Positions 42,478 to 50,760 of a DNA stretch of 64,000 nucleotides are shown here, piece by piece. Below the pieces are notes generated by a model, which was not told the origin of the DNA, ran no database searches, and saw only the letters and a program-made list of their open reading frames with translations. A program made the position numbers and the translations under genes. The number at the start of each line of letters is the position of its first letter. The stretch's first letter is position 1. This stretch comes from Agromyces mediolanus (GTDB lineage: Bacteria; Actinomycetota; Actinomycetes; Actinomycetales; Microbacteriaceae): NCBI RefSeq assembly GCF_023715325.1, contig NZ_JAMBNX010000004.1, positions 1 to 64,000 on the forward strand, given 5' to 3'.

Positions 42478-42824
42478 TGCCCGTCGTCACCGTCGCGAGC
42501 CGCGAGCACCCGCGGTCGCGCGAGCTGCTCCTCGCCATCGCCGACGCGGTGGCCGGGGCGCTCGAGCTCGGCGCCGGCCAGGTGATCGCGCTCGCGATCC
42601 CGGCGCCGGTCACCGTCGCGAGCGGCGACGGCCCGACCGCGCCGGCCACCGGAGCGGGCGGCCCGACCGCAGGCTGGGCCGTCGTCACGGTGCACGGTTC
42701 CGACCGCGGCGAGGCGGCGACGACGCGCGCCTGCGACGCGGCCGTCCGGGCTGCCGCAGACTGGAGCCGGAACACGGGCATCGAGTTCGAAGGAGTGTGG
42801 TGCGAGTGGCAACGGCCGAGGTGA
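42477..42824 (+). CDS. tautomerase-like small protein with N-terminal proline
   Basis: A 115-residue protein whose N-terminus PVVTVASREHPRSRELLLAI resembles the 4-oxalocrotonate tautomerase/MIF superfamily, in which Pro1 is the catalytic base after Met removal. A second beta-alpha half begins at GWAVVTVHGSDRGEAATTRA, so it looks like a fused pair of short tautomerase units. In a sugar-acid pathway such an enzyme could interconvert keto and enol forms. Coupled to the SIS gene (TGATG) and overlapping the kinase start. Assignment is by N-terminal pattern only. Confidence 0.45.
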   Translation: MPVVTVASREHPRSRELLLAIADAVAGALELGAGQVIALAIPAPVTVASGDGPTAPATGAGGPTAGWAVVTVHGSDRGEAATTRACDAAVRAAADWSRNTGIEFEGVWCEWQRPR

Positions 42825-43792
42825 CCGAAGGGCGACTGCTCGTCGTGGGCGAGCTGTGCGTCGACCTCATCATCGACGTCGACGGCGAACTGCGCTTCGG
42901 CCAGCACGAACAGCTCGTGCGCGCGACGACGCTCACCATGGGCAGCTCCTCGGCGATCACCGCGTGCGGCGCGGCCGCACTCGGCATCCCCACCGCCCTG
43001 CTGAGCGTGCGCGGCGACGACGCCTTCGGCCGCTTCCTCGACGAGGAGCTCGGCCGGCGCGGCGTGGCGACCGAGCACGTCCGGGTGGACGCGAGCCTGC
43101 CGACCGGCGCCTCGACGCACCTCACCCGGCCCGACGGCGACCGGGCGATCCTCACCTCGATGGGCTCGATCGGCACGGTCGCCGCCGAGGAGGTGACCGA
43201 CGAGCTGCTCGCGGGCGTCGGGCACCTGCACGTCGGCAGCTACTTCCTGCAGCACGCCCTGCACCCGGGCGCGGCCGAGCTGTTCGCCCGCACCCGCGAG
43301 CTCGGCCTCTCGACGTCGGTGGACGGCAATTTCGACCCCGCCGAGGAGTGGGACTCCGGCATCCTCGCCCTTCTCGCCCACTGCGACGTGTACTTCGGCA
43401 ACGCCGAGGAACTCTGCGGCATCACCGGCCTAAACGGCTTCGACGACGCCGTCGAAGCCGTGCTCGACGTCATGCCCGTGGGCGGGGTCGTCGTCGGCAA
43501 GCTCGGCGCCGAGGGCGCGGTCGCCGCCCGCCGCCGTGACGGCGCCACCGAGCGGATCGTCGCCTCGACCCCCAGCATCGACGGACCGCTCGTCGACACC
43601 GTCGGCGCAGGCGACACCCTCGCCGCCGGGTTCCTCGCCGCCCGGCTCGGCAGCCTCCCGCCGGAACGCGCCCTCGCGCTCGCAGTGGCCTGCGGCACCG
43701 CCTCGACGCGCGGCGCGGGCGGCGTCGGCGCCCAACCGGATCTCGCCGCGGCGAGCGCTCTCGCCGAGCGGGTGGCGGTCACCCGCCCCTAA
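42806..43792 (+). CDS. PfkB-family carbohydrate kinase
   Basis: A roughly 328-residue ribokinase-fold kinase. It starts LLVVGELCVDLIIDVDG, carries the substrate-side SSSAITACGAAALGIP and ends with the ATP/anion motif DTVGAGDTLAAGFLAARLG with the catalytic Asp. Three GTG codons (42797, 42800, 42806) are possible starts; 42806 gives a spacing of 10 from AAGGAG. It overlaps the tautomerase-like gene. It probably phosphorylates a ketose or a 2-keto-3-deoxy acid made in the cluster. Palindrome E begins 1 bp after the stop. Confidence 0.85.
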   Translation: MATAEVTEGRLLVVGELCVDLIIDVDGELRFGQHEQLVRATTLTMGSSSAITACGAAALGIPTALLSVRGDDAFGRFLDEELGRRGVATEHVRVDASLPTGASTHLTRPDGDRAILTSMGSIGTVAAEEVTDELLAGVGHLHVGSYFLQHALHPGAAELFARTRELGLSTSVDGNFDPAEEWDSGILALLAHCDVYFGNAEELCGITGLNGFDDAVEAVLDVMPVGGVVVGKLGAEGAVAARRRDGATERIVASTPSIDGPLVDTVGAGDTLAAGFLAARLGSLPPERALALAVACGTASTRGAGGVGAQPDLAAASALAERVAVTRP

Positions 43793-43793
43793 C

Positions 43794-43833
43794 CCCGACT
43801 TGCCCGACTTTCATGAAAGTCGGGCAAGTCGGG
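43794..43833. terminator. palindrome copy E (TTGCCCGACTTTCA family)
   Basis: A perfect 40-bp palindrome: core at 43800-43827 flanked by CCCGAC and GTCGGG. It starts 1 bp after the kinase stop and is the only copy between two genes of the same direction, 21 bp ahead of the hydrolase start. It would insulate the hydrolase from read-through. Confidence 0.82.
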
Positions 43834-43840
43834 ATGGTGG

Positions 43841-43868
43841 GTTATATTCAGAGAATGGTGAATATAAC
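43841..43868 (+). promoter_or_regulatory. operator overlapping the hydrolase start codon
   Basis: GTTATATTCA (43841-43850) and TGAATATAAC (43859-43868) form a perfect inverted repeat with an 8-bp centre, and the ATG at 43855 lies in that centre. The AT-rich sequence stands out from its surroundings. The operon's second gene is a GbsR/MarR regulator, so this is its probable site. Confidence 0.7.
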
Positions 43869-44697
43869 GGGATCGCTCGCCCGCCCCGGCGCCGAGCTCG
43901 GCTACGAACTCGCCGAGGGAGACCGCTCGGGCCGCACCCCCGTCGTACTCACCCACGGCGCCGGCATGGACCGCGGCATGTACGACGCCCAGTTCGCCGC
44001 GCTCACGGCGGCCGGGCACCGCACCGTGCGCTGGGACCTCCGCGGACACGGCGCGTCCCGGCTCGACGCCGGCACACGCTTCACCGCCGCCGACGCCCTC
44101 GCCGACCTCGCCGCGCTCATCGACGCGCTCGGGCTCGACCGCCCCGCGCTCGTCGGGCACTCGCTCGGCGGCAACCTCTCCCAGGCGTTCGTGCGCGCGC
44201 ACCCCGAGCGCGCCGGTGGGCTCGTCGTGCTCGACTCCACCTGGAACGCGGGGCCGCTCTCCACCGGCGAGCGCTTCGCACTGCGGCTCGCGGCGCCGAT
44301 GCTCGCGCTCGTCCCCGCCGGGCGGCTGCCCGGCCTGATGGCGCGGGCGTCGGCGGTCACGCCGGAGGCGATCGCCCGCACCGAGGCGATGTTCGCGCGG
44401 ATGCCGAAGGCCGTGTTCCTCGACGTCTGGCGCGCGACCGTCTCGCTCGTCTCCCCCGAGCCCGGCTTCCGCAGCCCGGTGCCGCTCGCGCTCGTGCGCG
44501 GCGCCGAGGACCGCACGGGCAACATCGCCACGGCGATGCCCCGCTGGGCCGCGGCCGAGGGCGTCGCCGAGCACGTCGTGCCCGGCGCCGGGCACATCGT
44601 CACGCTCGACGCGCCCGACGCGGTGAGCGAGCTCCTGCTCGAGCTGCTGCGAGGATGGCACGGCCGGCCGCCGAGCGAGGAAGGGACCGCCGCATGA
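43855..44697 (+). CDS. alpha/beta hydrolase
   Basis: A 280-residue alpha/beta-hydrolase. The nucleophile elbow is GHSLGG (Ser at about residue 104), the oxyanion region is LTHGAGMDRGMY, and the acid and His lie in GAEDR and GAGHIVTL. DLRGHGAS is the usual strand-turn of this fold. The substrate is unknown (ester, lactone or haloperoxidase-like). The start lies inside the inverted-repeat operator, so the message may be leaderless. A GbsR/MarR regulator follows with an ATGA overlap, suggesting substrate-induced derepression. Confidence 0.85.
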   Translation: MVNITGSLARPGAELGYELAEGDRSGRTPVVLTHGAGMDRGMYDAQFAALTAAGHRTVRWDLRGHGASRLDAGTRFTAADALADLAALIDALGLDRPALVGHSLGGNLSQAFVRAHPERAGGLVVLDSTWNAGPLSTGERFALRLAAPMLALVPAGRLPGLMARASAVTPEAIARTEAMFARMPKAVFLDVWRATVSLVSPEPGFRSPVPLALVRGAEDRTGNIATAMPRWAAAEGVAEHVVPGAGHIVTLDAPDAVSELLLELLRGWHGRPPSEEGTAA

Positions 44698-45128
44698 CCG
44701 ACGCCGAGGAGCAGCGTTTCATCGACGTGATGGGCGAAACGCTCGCCTCATGGCAGCTCGCCCGAGCGACCGGGCGGGTCTACGGCTACCTGCTGCTGCG
44801 CGCCGAACCATCGTCGTCGGAGCAGCTGCGCGACGCGCTCGGGCTCAGCGCCGGCGCGGTCAGCCAGGCCACTCGTGAGCTCGCGGCCTGGGGACTCGCC
44901 CGCACGATCCCGCAGCCGGGCAGCCGCCGGCTCCTCATCGAGGCCGCCGGGGGATTCGAGCAGCTCCTCGCGGCGAGCCAGGAGCGGTCCCGGGCGTTCA
45001 TCCGTTCCCTCGAGGCGGCGGAGCCGCTCACCGACGACGCGCACGCGGCCGAACGCCTGCGCGCGGTCACCGGGCTCTTCACCGCCTACGTCGACGCCGG
45101 CGAACAGATGCTGCGCTCCCGTCGTTGA
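44694..45128 (+). CDS. GbsR/MarR-family regulator
   Basis: A 144-residue winged-helix protein. The helix-turn-helix reads EQLRDALGLSAGAVSQATRE followed by the wing LARTIPQPGSRRLLIEA, as in the GbsR branch of MarR regulators (MGETLASWQLARATGRVYGY precedes it). Helices at both ends give dimerisation. It is coupled to the hydrolase (ATGA) and probably represses the operon at the palindrome over the hydrolase start. Convergent with the histidine kinase gene. Confidence 0.85.
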   Translation: MTDAEEQRFIDVMGETLASWQLARATGRVYGYLLLRAEPSSSEQLRDALGLSAGAVSQATRELAAWGLARTIPQPGSRRLLIEAAGGFEQLLAASQERSRAFIRSLEAAEPLTDDAHAAERLRAVTGLFTAYVDAGEQMLRSRR

Positions 45129-45165
45129 CGCGGGCGCCGCGCCGACCCATCCGGCTCGCCCGCGG

Positions 45166-46389
45166 TCAGCGCGAGGGGGCCGCGCCGACCTCGACCTCGA
45201 GGCGGGCGCCGCCGAGGACGGAGGGGGCGAGCTCCACGCGTCCGCCGCGCAGGCCGAGTCGCTCGGAGGTGCGGGCGAGCCCGTTCCAGCGCGGCGAGTC
45301 GGGCAGGCCGATGCCGTCGTCCTCGACCGTCGCGCGCACTCGCGTCTCGCCGCCGCCGGCACCGCCGACGTCTCCCCCGCTGACGCCGACCGCCACCCGG
45401 ATCGTCGTCGCGGCGCCGTGGCGGAGCGCGTTCGTGATGCCCTCCTCGACGCCGCGCACGACGGCGATGCGCTGGGCCACGGCGTCGTCACCGCGGTCGA
45501 GGGCGAGATCCGCCTCCGGGGCGACCTCGGCGGTGATGTCGATCTCCGCGGGCACGCGGCGCACGAGCGCCCGGATGGCGTGGTCGAGGCTGACGTCGAC
45601 CCCGACGGGGTAGAGCAGGTTGCTGAGCTCGCGCACGTCGTGCTCCCGCATCCGCTCGAGGTCGCGGCGCACCCCGGCGAGCTGCTCGAGCGCGGCCTCG
45701 CTCCAGCCCTCCTCGACCCCCCGGCGCTGGATCGCGTCGATCGCCGCCTGACTCAGCACCAGGCGTCCCTGCAGGGTGCCGTGCAGGCCGTCGGCGACCT
45801 CGCGGCGCACCCGGATCTCCTCCGCGGCGAGCTCGGCGAGCGCCGTCGAGGCCCGCAGCCGGTGCTCGGCCTCGGCGCGCTCGTGCTCGCGCAGCCGGAC
45901 GCGCGTACGCACCTGCGCGAGCGCCAGCCCGAGGGCGACCACGATGACCGCGGCGACCGAGAAGACCTCGACGAGGCTGACGTCGAGCTCGGGGGCGACG
46001 TAAATGCCGAGCAGCAGCTGCAGCCCGTGCCGGGCCAGGGCGACCGGGAGGGCGATCGCGAGCACTGCGCCGGCCGCGGCGACCGGCCGCCGCTCCTCGA
46101 GCCGCACGAACGCGGCGAGCAGCAGCGCGATCGCGACGGTCACGAGGTTCGTCATCAGCCGGTCGGGCAGCTGCGGGGCCTCGGCGATGAGCTCCGAGGT
46201 GGCGATCCGCTCCGGGCGGTAGATGAAGATGGTCTGCAGCGTCGAGCCGATCGCGAACGCCGTGAGCAGCACGCCCGCGGTGAACAGCAGCACCCGCCGG
46301 TCGTCGGCCCGGTCGCGCACCGCCAGCGCGCTGGTCGAGGCCGTCGGCGTCGAGGCCGTCGGCGGGGCGCTGCGGGCGCGCGGGCTCAT
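45166..46389 (-). CDS. sensor histidine kinase
   Basis: A 407-residue membrane kinase. About four helices occupy residues 30-155 (VLLFTAGVLLTAFAIGSTLQ; LVTVAIALLLAAF; AVLAIALPVALA; VEVFSVAAVIVVALGLALAQ), followed by a coiled coil and a dimerisation helix EVADGLHGTLQGRLVLSQAA with the phospho-acceptor His. The ATPase domain shows GVEEGITNALRHG (N box), VEDDGIGLPDSP (G1) and GLARTSERLGLRGG. NarL-type (HisKA_3-like) kinase. It overlaps its response regulator gene by ATGA. Signal unknown; the membrane part has no large sensor domain. Confidence 0.86.
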   Translation of the reverse strand: MSPRARSAPPTASTPTASTSALAVRDRADDRRVLLFTAGVLLTAFAIGSTLQTIFIYRPERIATSELIAEAPQLPDRLMTNLVTVAIALLLAAFVRLEERRPVAAAGAVLAIALPVALARHGLQLLLGIYVAPELDVSLVEVFSVAAVIVVALGLALAQVRTRVRLREHERAEAEHRLRASTALAELAAEEIRVRREVADGLHGTLQGRLVLSQAAIDAIQRRGVEEGWSEAALEQLAGVRRDLERMREHDVRELSNLLYPVGVDVSLDHAIRALVRRVPAEIDITAEVAPEADLALDRGDDAVAQRIAVVRGVEEGITNALRHGAATTIRVAVGVSGGDVGGAGGGETRVRATVEDDGIGLPDSPRWNGLARTSERLGLRGGRVELAPSVLGGARLEVEVGAAPSR

Positions 46390-47060
46390 GCCCCGGCCCC
46401 GCCCGGGGCGCCGTCGCGCACGAGGTGCAGGGCGGCGGCGACTCGGCTGTTGAGATCGCCGTCGTCGCGCACGCCGAGCGTCGAGTAGACGGCGTTCAGC
46501 AGGTTGTCGACGGAGTGGCTCGAGATGCCCATGTCGCGGGCGATGGCCGCGTTCGACAGCCCTTCGGCGAGCAGCCGCAGCGCGTGCAGCTGACGCGGGG
46601 TGAGCCCGGCGAGCGCGCTGCCGCGTCGCGGCCGGAGTCGCCCGAGCAGTTCGGGGTCGAGCATGCTCGCGCCCCTGGCGCTCACTCGAAGGGCGCGCAG
46701 CAGGGTCTCCCGGGAGGTGGACGAGACCTTGGAGAGATAGCTCCACCCGGCGCGCTCGCCGTCGGGCAGGGCGAGCAGCAGCTCCATCACGTCATGGCTG
46801 GAGAGCAGCACGACGCCGAGCCCGGGGCGGGCGCGCCGCAGCTCGCGACCGAGCTCGAAGCCGTTGCCGTCGGGCAGCTCGATGTCGAGCAGCATCACGT
46901 CGGCCTCGGCGTTCGCCGCGAGCGCCCGCGCCTCCGCGATGCCACCGGCGGCGGCGACGAGCTCGAAGCCGGGCTCCGCGCGCACGAGATCGCTCAGCAG
47001 GGAACGGAACAGCGCCTGATCCTCGACGAGGATGACTCGGATGGCTGGTTCGGCGCTCAT
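46386..47060 (-). CDS. NarL/LuxR-type response regulator
   Basis: A 224-residue regulator. The receiver domain has VILVEDQALFRSLLSDL, phospho-acceptor Asp in ADVMLLDIELPDGNG, the switch Ser in VVLLSSHDV and Lys in LSKVSSTSR. The C-terminal helix-turn-helix is LTPRQLHALRLLAEGLSNAA then MGISSHSVDNLLNAVYSTLG. ATG at 47060 is chosen because upstream codons run into a terminator hairpin. It is first in a two-gene operon with the kinase. Targets unknown. Confidence 0.88.
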   Translation of the reverse strand: MSAEPAIRVILVEDQALFRSLLSDLVRAEPGFELVAAAGGIAEARALAANAEADVMLLDIELPDGNGFELGRELRRARPGLGVVLLSSHDVMELLLALPDGERAGWSYLSKVSSTSRETLLRALRVSARGASMLDPELLGRLRPRRGSALAGLTPRQLHALRLLAEGLSNAAIARDMGISSHSVDNLLNAVYSTLGVRDDGDLNSRVAAALHLVRDGAPGGAGA

Positions 47061-47091
47061 GACTCGTCGCGAGTCTACCGGGGCCGGGCAT

Positions 47092-47130
47092 GGCGATCGG
47101 GGCGGAGGATGCACCTCCGCCCCGATCGCC
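47092..47130 (-). terminator. strong hairpin terminator of the FN3 wall protein
   Basis: GGCGATCGGGGCGGAGG (47092-47108) and its exact complement (47114-47130) flank the loop ATGCA: 17 perfect base pairs. It lies 16 bp past the stop of the leftward FN3 protein and 31 bp before the response regulator start. Confidence 0.85.
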
Positions 47131-47146
47131 AAGACGGGTGGTCGGC

Positions 47147-50100
47147 TCAGAGCTGTGCGCGACCCTCGCCTCGGCGCCTTCGGGTGATGACGCTGATCCA
47201 GATGCCGGCGAGGAGGAGGAGGAGGGCGCCGCCGCCGGTGAGCGCGACGGACTCCATGGAGACGTCCCGGCCCGTGGTGGCGAGATCGTTCGCGGCCACG
47301 ACGGTGATCCCGGTCACGACGCTGCGCACGCCGCCGTCCGGCGCGAGCCCGTTGATCTGCAGGGTCTCGGCCCCGATTCGCAGCCCCTTCGGCAGGGTCA
47401 GCGTCGCGGTGAACGATCCGTCGGCCTTCGCCGTCGTCTCGCCGAGCCCGAGCTCGGCGCCCAGCAGCCAGAAGTCGAGCACGCTGCCGCCCTGGAAGCC
47501 GGAGCCGCTGATCCGCAGCGAACCGCCCGCGGGCACCGCGAGAGCGCCGTTCACGAGGGCCACGGGCTTACCGTCGGGGCCGACCGCCTGCACGCGCACC
47601 TCGAAGCCGTCGCCCGAGATGACGAATTCGTCGCCGTCGGTGCTCGTCGAGACGGGCTCGTCGACGCCGCTCAGGGTCGAGGCCGCCGCGCCCGCGGCGA
47701 GCTTCGGCAGCGCACCGGACGAGCTGCGGATGGGCTGCCGCACCGGGGTGGCGGTCTGGACCGGGGATGCCTCGCCGGGACCGGCGTCGGTCACTGCGCG
47801 GACCGACACCGACTGGGGCACGCCGTTGCCGAGCCCCTCGATCACGATCGGGCTCGTCGTGCCCTTGGCGGGGATCCAGGTCTTGCCGCCGTCGATCGAG
47901 TACTCGTAGCCGCTGATCGGCGAGCCGCCGTCGTCCGCGGGCGGCGTGAACGCCACGGTGAGCGTGCGGTTGCCCGGGGTGATCGAGTCGACCGTCACGG
48001 CGTCGGCGGGGCGGCGGGGCGTGGCCGAGGCATCCGCCGCCGGTCCGCTGCCGGCCTCGTTCAGGGCCGAGACCCGGAACGCCACCGGGGTGCCGTTCGC
48101 GAGTCCCGTCACGGTGGTGCTCGTCGCGGTGCTGCCGGTGTCGGCGATGAGCGTGGTCCAGGTCTTGCCGCCGTCGGTGGACTGCTCGACGCGGTAGCCG
48201 GTGACGGGCGCGCCGCCCGTGTCGGCCGGCGTCGTCCAGCTGAGCGCGACGCGGGCGTCGTCGGGGGTCGCGACAAGCGGCGCGGGGGCGCCCGGCGTGG
48301 TGCGCGGCGTGGTCAGCGCCGTCTCGGCGTGCACGCCGGTGCCGGCGGCGTTGATCGCCGAGACCCGGAACGCGACCGGCTCGCCGTTGCGGAGGCCCGT
48401 GACGGTGTAGTTCGTCGCCGGGGTCGGCGCGAGCAGGGCGGTCGGGCGCAGGGCCTGGCCGCGCAGCAGGATCGGCAGCGGGGTGCCGGTGTCGGCGACG
48501 AGGGTGGCCCAGGTGCGGCCGCCGTCGATGGACTGCTCGATGCGATAGCCGGTGACCGGCGACCAGCCGTCGGCGACGGGCGCGGTCCAGCCGAGCTCGA
48601 CCGTCGTGTCGCCGGGCGTCGCGGTGACGGGCGCGGGTGCCGCCGGCTTCGTGTAGGGCACGGCCTCGTTGCTGATCGTCGCCCACGGGCCCTGCCCGTT
48701 GGCGTTCAGGCCGGCGACGCGGAACACGTGCGGCGTGCCGGCGGTGAGGCCGAGCACGGTGGCGCTCGTGGCGGCCGATCCGGTGTCCTCGGTCGCGGTC
48801 GTCCACGACTCGCCGCCGTCGACCGACCACTCGACGACGTAGCCGGTGATCGCGGCACCGCCCTCCCAGGCCGGGGCGGTCCAGCTGACGACGGCGCGCT
48901 CGAACCCGGCGACGGCGCTCGTCGCGGTGCCCGCGCCGGGTCCGCTCGCCGCGACCTGCAACGAGACGGTGAGCGACTGGCGGGCGGTCTTGGCCGGGTG
49001 CGGGCCACCCGGCGAGCGGTCCTCGGCCGAGATCTCGAACTCGAACGACTCGCTGTCGTCGCGCTGGCGGGCGTCGGCGGCCGCGGCATCCGGCACGAAG
49101 GCGTACGCCCCGGTCACGCCGTCGAGGTAGAGGGTGCCGTAGGTGCCGGCCTTCCGCTGCGTGTAGGCGACCCCGTCGATCGTCGTGGTGACCTGCTCGC
49201 CGCCGACGATGGCGCTCGTGATCGGGCTGTCGGGGTCGGTCGCGTCGAGCGTGCCGGCGGTCGTCGGGTAGCTCTGCACGCCGTCCTGGTTGACGAGGGT
49301 GATCGGGGCGACCGGTCCGAAGGCCGGCGCGTCGTCGACCGCGGTGATCGCGATCGCGACGCTGCCGGCCGCGGAGACCTGGCCGTCGGCGTCGGCCGCG
49401 GTGATCGAGATCGTGCGGGTGGCCGCCGGGTCGTCGGAGGCGTTGTGGTACTGCAGCTTGTCGCTGATCGACGCGGCGACCGCGTCGGTGACCTTCGTGC
49501 CGAAGACGCGCACGTTGTCGATGAGCAGGGTCGCGCCCGCGGCCCGGCCGCAGGTCTTGTCCTGGGTGCCGCCGACGAAGACGAAGCGGTACTCGCCCGA
49601 GGCGGGGATCACCGTCTCCTTCGTGACGAAGGCGTTCACCTCGTTGCCGCCGGTGGCGTCGAGCACCGGGGTCTGCGCGCCGGTCGCGGTGTTCAGGATG
49701 TAGCCGTAGACGTGGAAGTCGTCCGAGCCCTGGAACGCGCGCCAGTCGAAGGAGATCTTGTCGTTCGCGGCGGCCTCGAAGGGGTTGCTGTAGACGGCCG
49801 GGCCGTGCACGACGTCGCAGCCCTCGGCCGTCTGCATGTCGCTCGTGAGCTCGAGGCTCGTGGCGCCGTGGCTCGCGTCGACGGTGCTGAGTCGCACGGT
49901 GTAGCTCGCCGTGACGGGTGCCGCGTCGTCGTCGAGCGGAGCGCTGGGCCCGCCCGAGAGGCCCGCGTACGTGCTCTGGTCGATGCTGCGGACGCCGGCG
50001 ATGGTGGTGACGCCGAGGTCCACGCGGTCCTCGATGACGGTCCAGCCGCCGATGCTGTCGTCGTCCTCGAAGCTCGGGTTGTCGAAGGGGCTCGCGAACA

Positions 50101-50536
50101 CGATGCGCAGCGCGCCGTTCGCGCCGGCGCGGTCGGATGCCACGGCGCCGATCAGGTCCGCGGCGGTGCCGTTGCCGAAATACACGCTCGTGCCGACGAT
50201 GCTGACGACCCCGGCGGTCGTGTCGGCCGCCTCCGCGGTGAGCAGCGAAAGGGTCTCGTCGGCGGTGCCGCCGTCGACGGCGAAGTCGAGGTAGCCGCCG
50301 CCGTAGGCCGAGCCGCCGGCGAAACTGACCTGCTCGCCGACCGAGACGGGCGGGGCCTGCTCGACGTAGGCGACGGGTTCGCTGGGTCCCGTAACGCTCG
50401 GCGGCGCAGCGAACGCGGCCGTCGGCTGCGCGGCGAGCGCGAGCGAGGCGGCGACGCCGCAGGCGGCGAATCGGAGCAGGTGGCGGGAGCGCGACGGGCG
50501 CGCGGAGGGTGCGACGGCAGAAGCCTGCGAAGTCAT
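47147..50536 (-). CDS. large wall-anchored fibronectin-type-III surface protein
   Basis: A 1129-residue exported protein. The signal peptide (LRFAACGVAASLALAAQPTA) is followed by a region with a jelly-roll-like part (GGWTVIEDRVDLGV; FVFVGGTQDKTCG), a cadherin/VCBS-like segment (TLDATDPDSPITSAIVGG) and four fibronectin type III repeats with the pattern W..P...G...ITGY.VE.S.DGG..W (residues about 540-900). A bacterial Ig-like domain and the sortase signal LATTG, a hydrophobic helix and RRRRGE end the protein. LAXTG signals are used by class E sortases. It probably has an adhesive or carbohydrate-binding role. The ATG follows a structured 5' leader. Confidence 0.85.
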   Translation of the reverse strand: MTSQASAVAPSARPSRSRHLLRFAACGVAASLALAAQPTAAFAAPPSVTGPSEPVAYVEQAPPVSVGEQVSFAGGSAYGGGYLDFAVDGGTADETLSLLTAEAADTTAGVVSIVGTSVYFGNGTAADLIGAVASDRAGANGALRIVFASPFDNPSFEDDDSIGGWTVIEDRVDLGVTTIAGVRSIDQSTYAGLSGGPSAPLDDDAAPVTASYTVRLSTVDASHGATSLELTSDMQTAEGCDVVHGPAVYSNPFEAAANDKISFDWRAFQGSDDFHVYGYILNTATGAQTPVLDATGGNEVNAFVTKETVIPASGEYRFVFVGGTQDKTCGRAAGATLLIDNVRVFGTKVTDAVAASISDKLQYHNASDDPAATRTISITAADADGQVSAAGSVAIAITAVDDAPAFGPVAPITLVNQDGVQSYPTTAGTLDATDPDSPITSAIVGGEQVTTTIDGVAYTQRKAGTYGTLYLDGVTGAYAFVPDAAAADARQRDDSESFEFEISAEDRSPGGPHPAKTARQSLTVSLQVAASGPGAGTATSAVAGFERAVVSWTAPAWEGGAAITGYVVEWSVDGGESWTTATEDTGSAATSATVLGLTAGTPHVFRVAGLNANGQGPWATISNEAVPYTKPAAPAPVTATPGDTTVELGWTAPVADGWSPVTGYRIEQSIDGGRTWATLVADTGTPLPILLRGQALRPTALLAPTPATNYTVTGLRNGEPVAFRVSAINAAGTGVHAETALTTPRTTPGAPAPLVATPDDARVALSWTTPADTGGAPVTGYRVEQSTDGGKTWTTLIADTGSTATSTTVTGLANGTPVAFRVSALNEAGSGPAADASATPRRPADAVTVDSITPGNRTLTVAFTPPADDGGSPISGYEYSIDGGKTWIPAKGTTSPIVIEGLGNGVPQSVSVRAVTDAGPGEASPVQTATPVRQPIRSSSGALPKLAAGAAASTLSGVDEPVSTSTDGDEFVISGDGFEVRVQAVGPDGKPVALVNGALAVPAGGSLRISGSGFQGGSVLDFWLLGAELGLGETTAKADGSFTATLTLPKGLRIGAETLQINGLAPDGGVRSVVTGITVVAANDLATTGRDVSMESVALTGGGALLLLLAGIWISVITRRRRGEGRAQL

Positions 50537-50550
50537 GTAGGGACGCCTTC

Positions 50551-50629
50551 GGGTCTGGCACCCTGCCTCGGCGGCGCTCCGATCGGGCCGGAGCGTCTGG
50601 TGCGCGGACGCGCACAGGTGGCAGGACGC
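50551..50629 (-). promoter_or_regulatory. structured 5' leader of the FN3 wall-protein gene
   Basis: Three hairpins lie within the 95 bp before the start codon: GGGT/ACCC (50551-50563), GCTCCG/CGGAGC (50576-50594) and GTGCGC/GCGCAC (50600-50615), the last extended by a GCGTC/GACGC stem (50593-50629). I do not match it to a known riboswitch class. It may be a cis-acting RNA or simply GC-rich sequence. Confidence 0.35.
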
Positions 50630-50760
50630 GATCAGCCTAGAAACGGGCCCCGCATGGGCCACAGGGAGAAAACTCCTCGCGCGCACCCCCAGCTCGGGTG
50701 CATCTGCGGCCCCGCGCCGAGCGCTCGCTCGGCTCGCTCAGCTCCCTCGGCCCCGCGCGC

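Noticed and set aside
50537..50640. Cobalamin riboswitch before the FN3 protein (GGGTGCCAGACCC looks suggestive)
   Set aside because: The B12 box and the rest of the scaffold are missing and the leader is too short.
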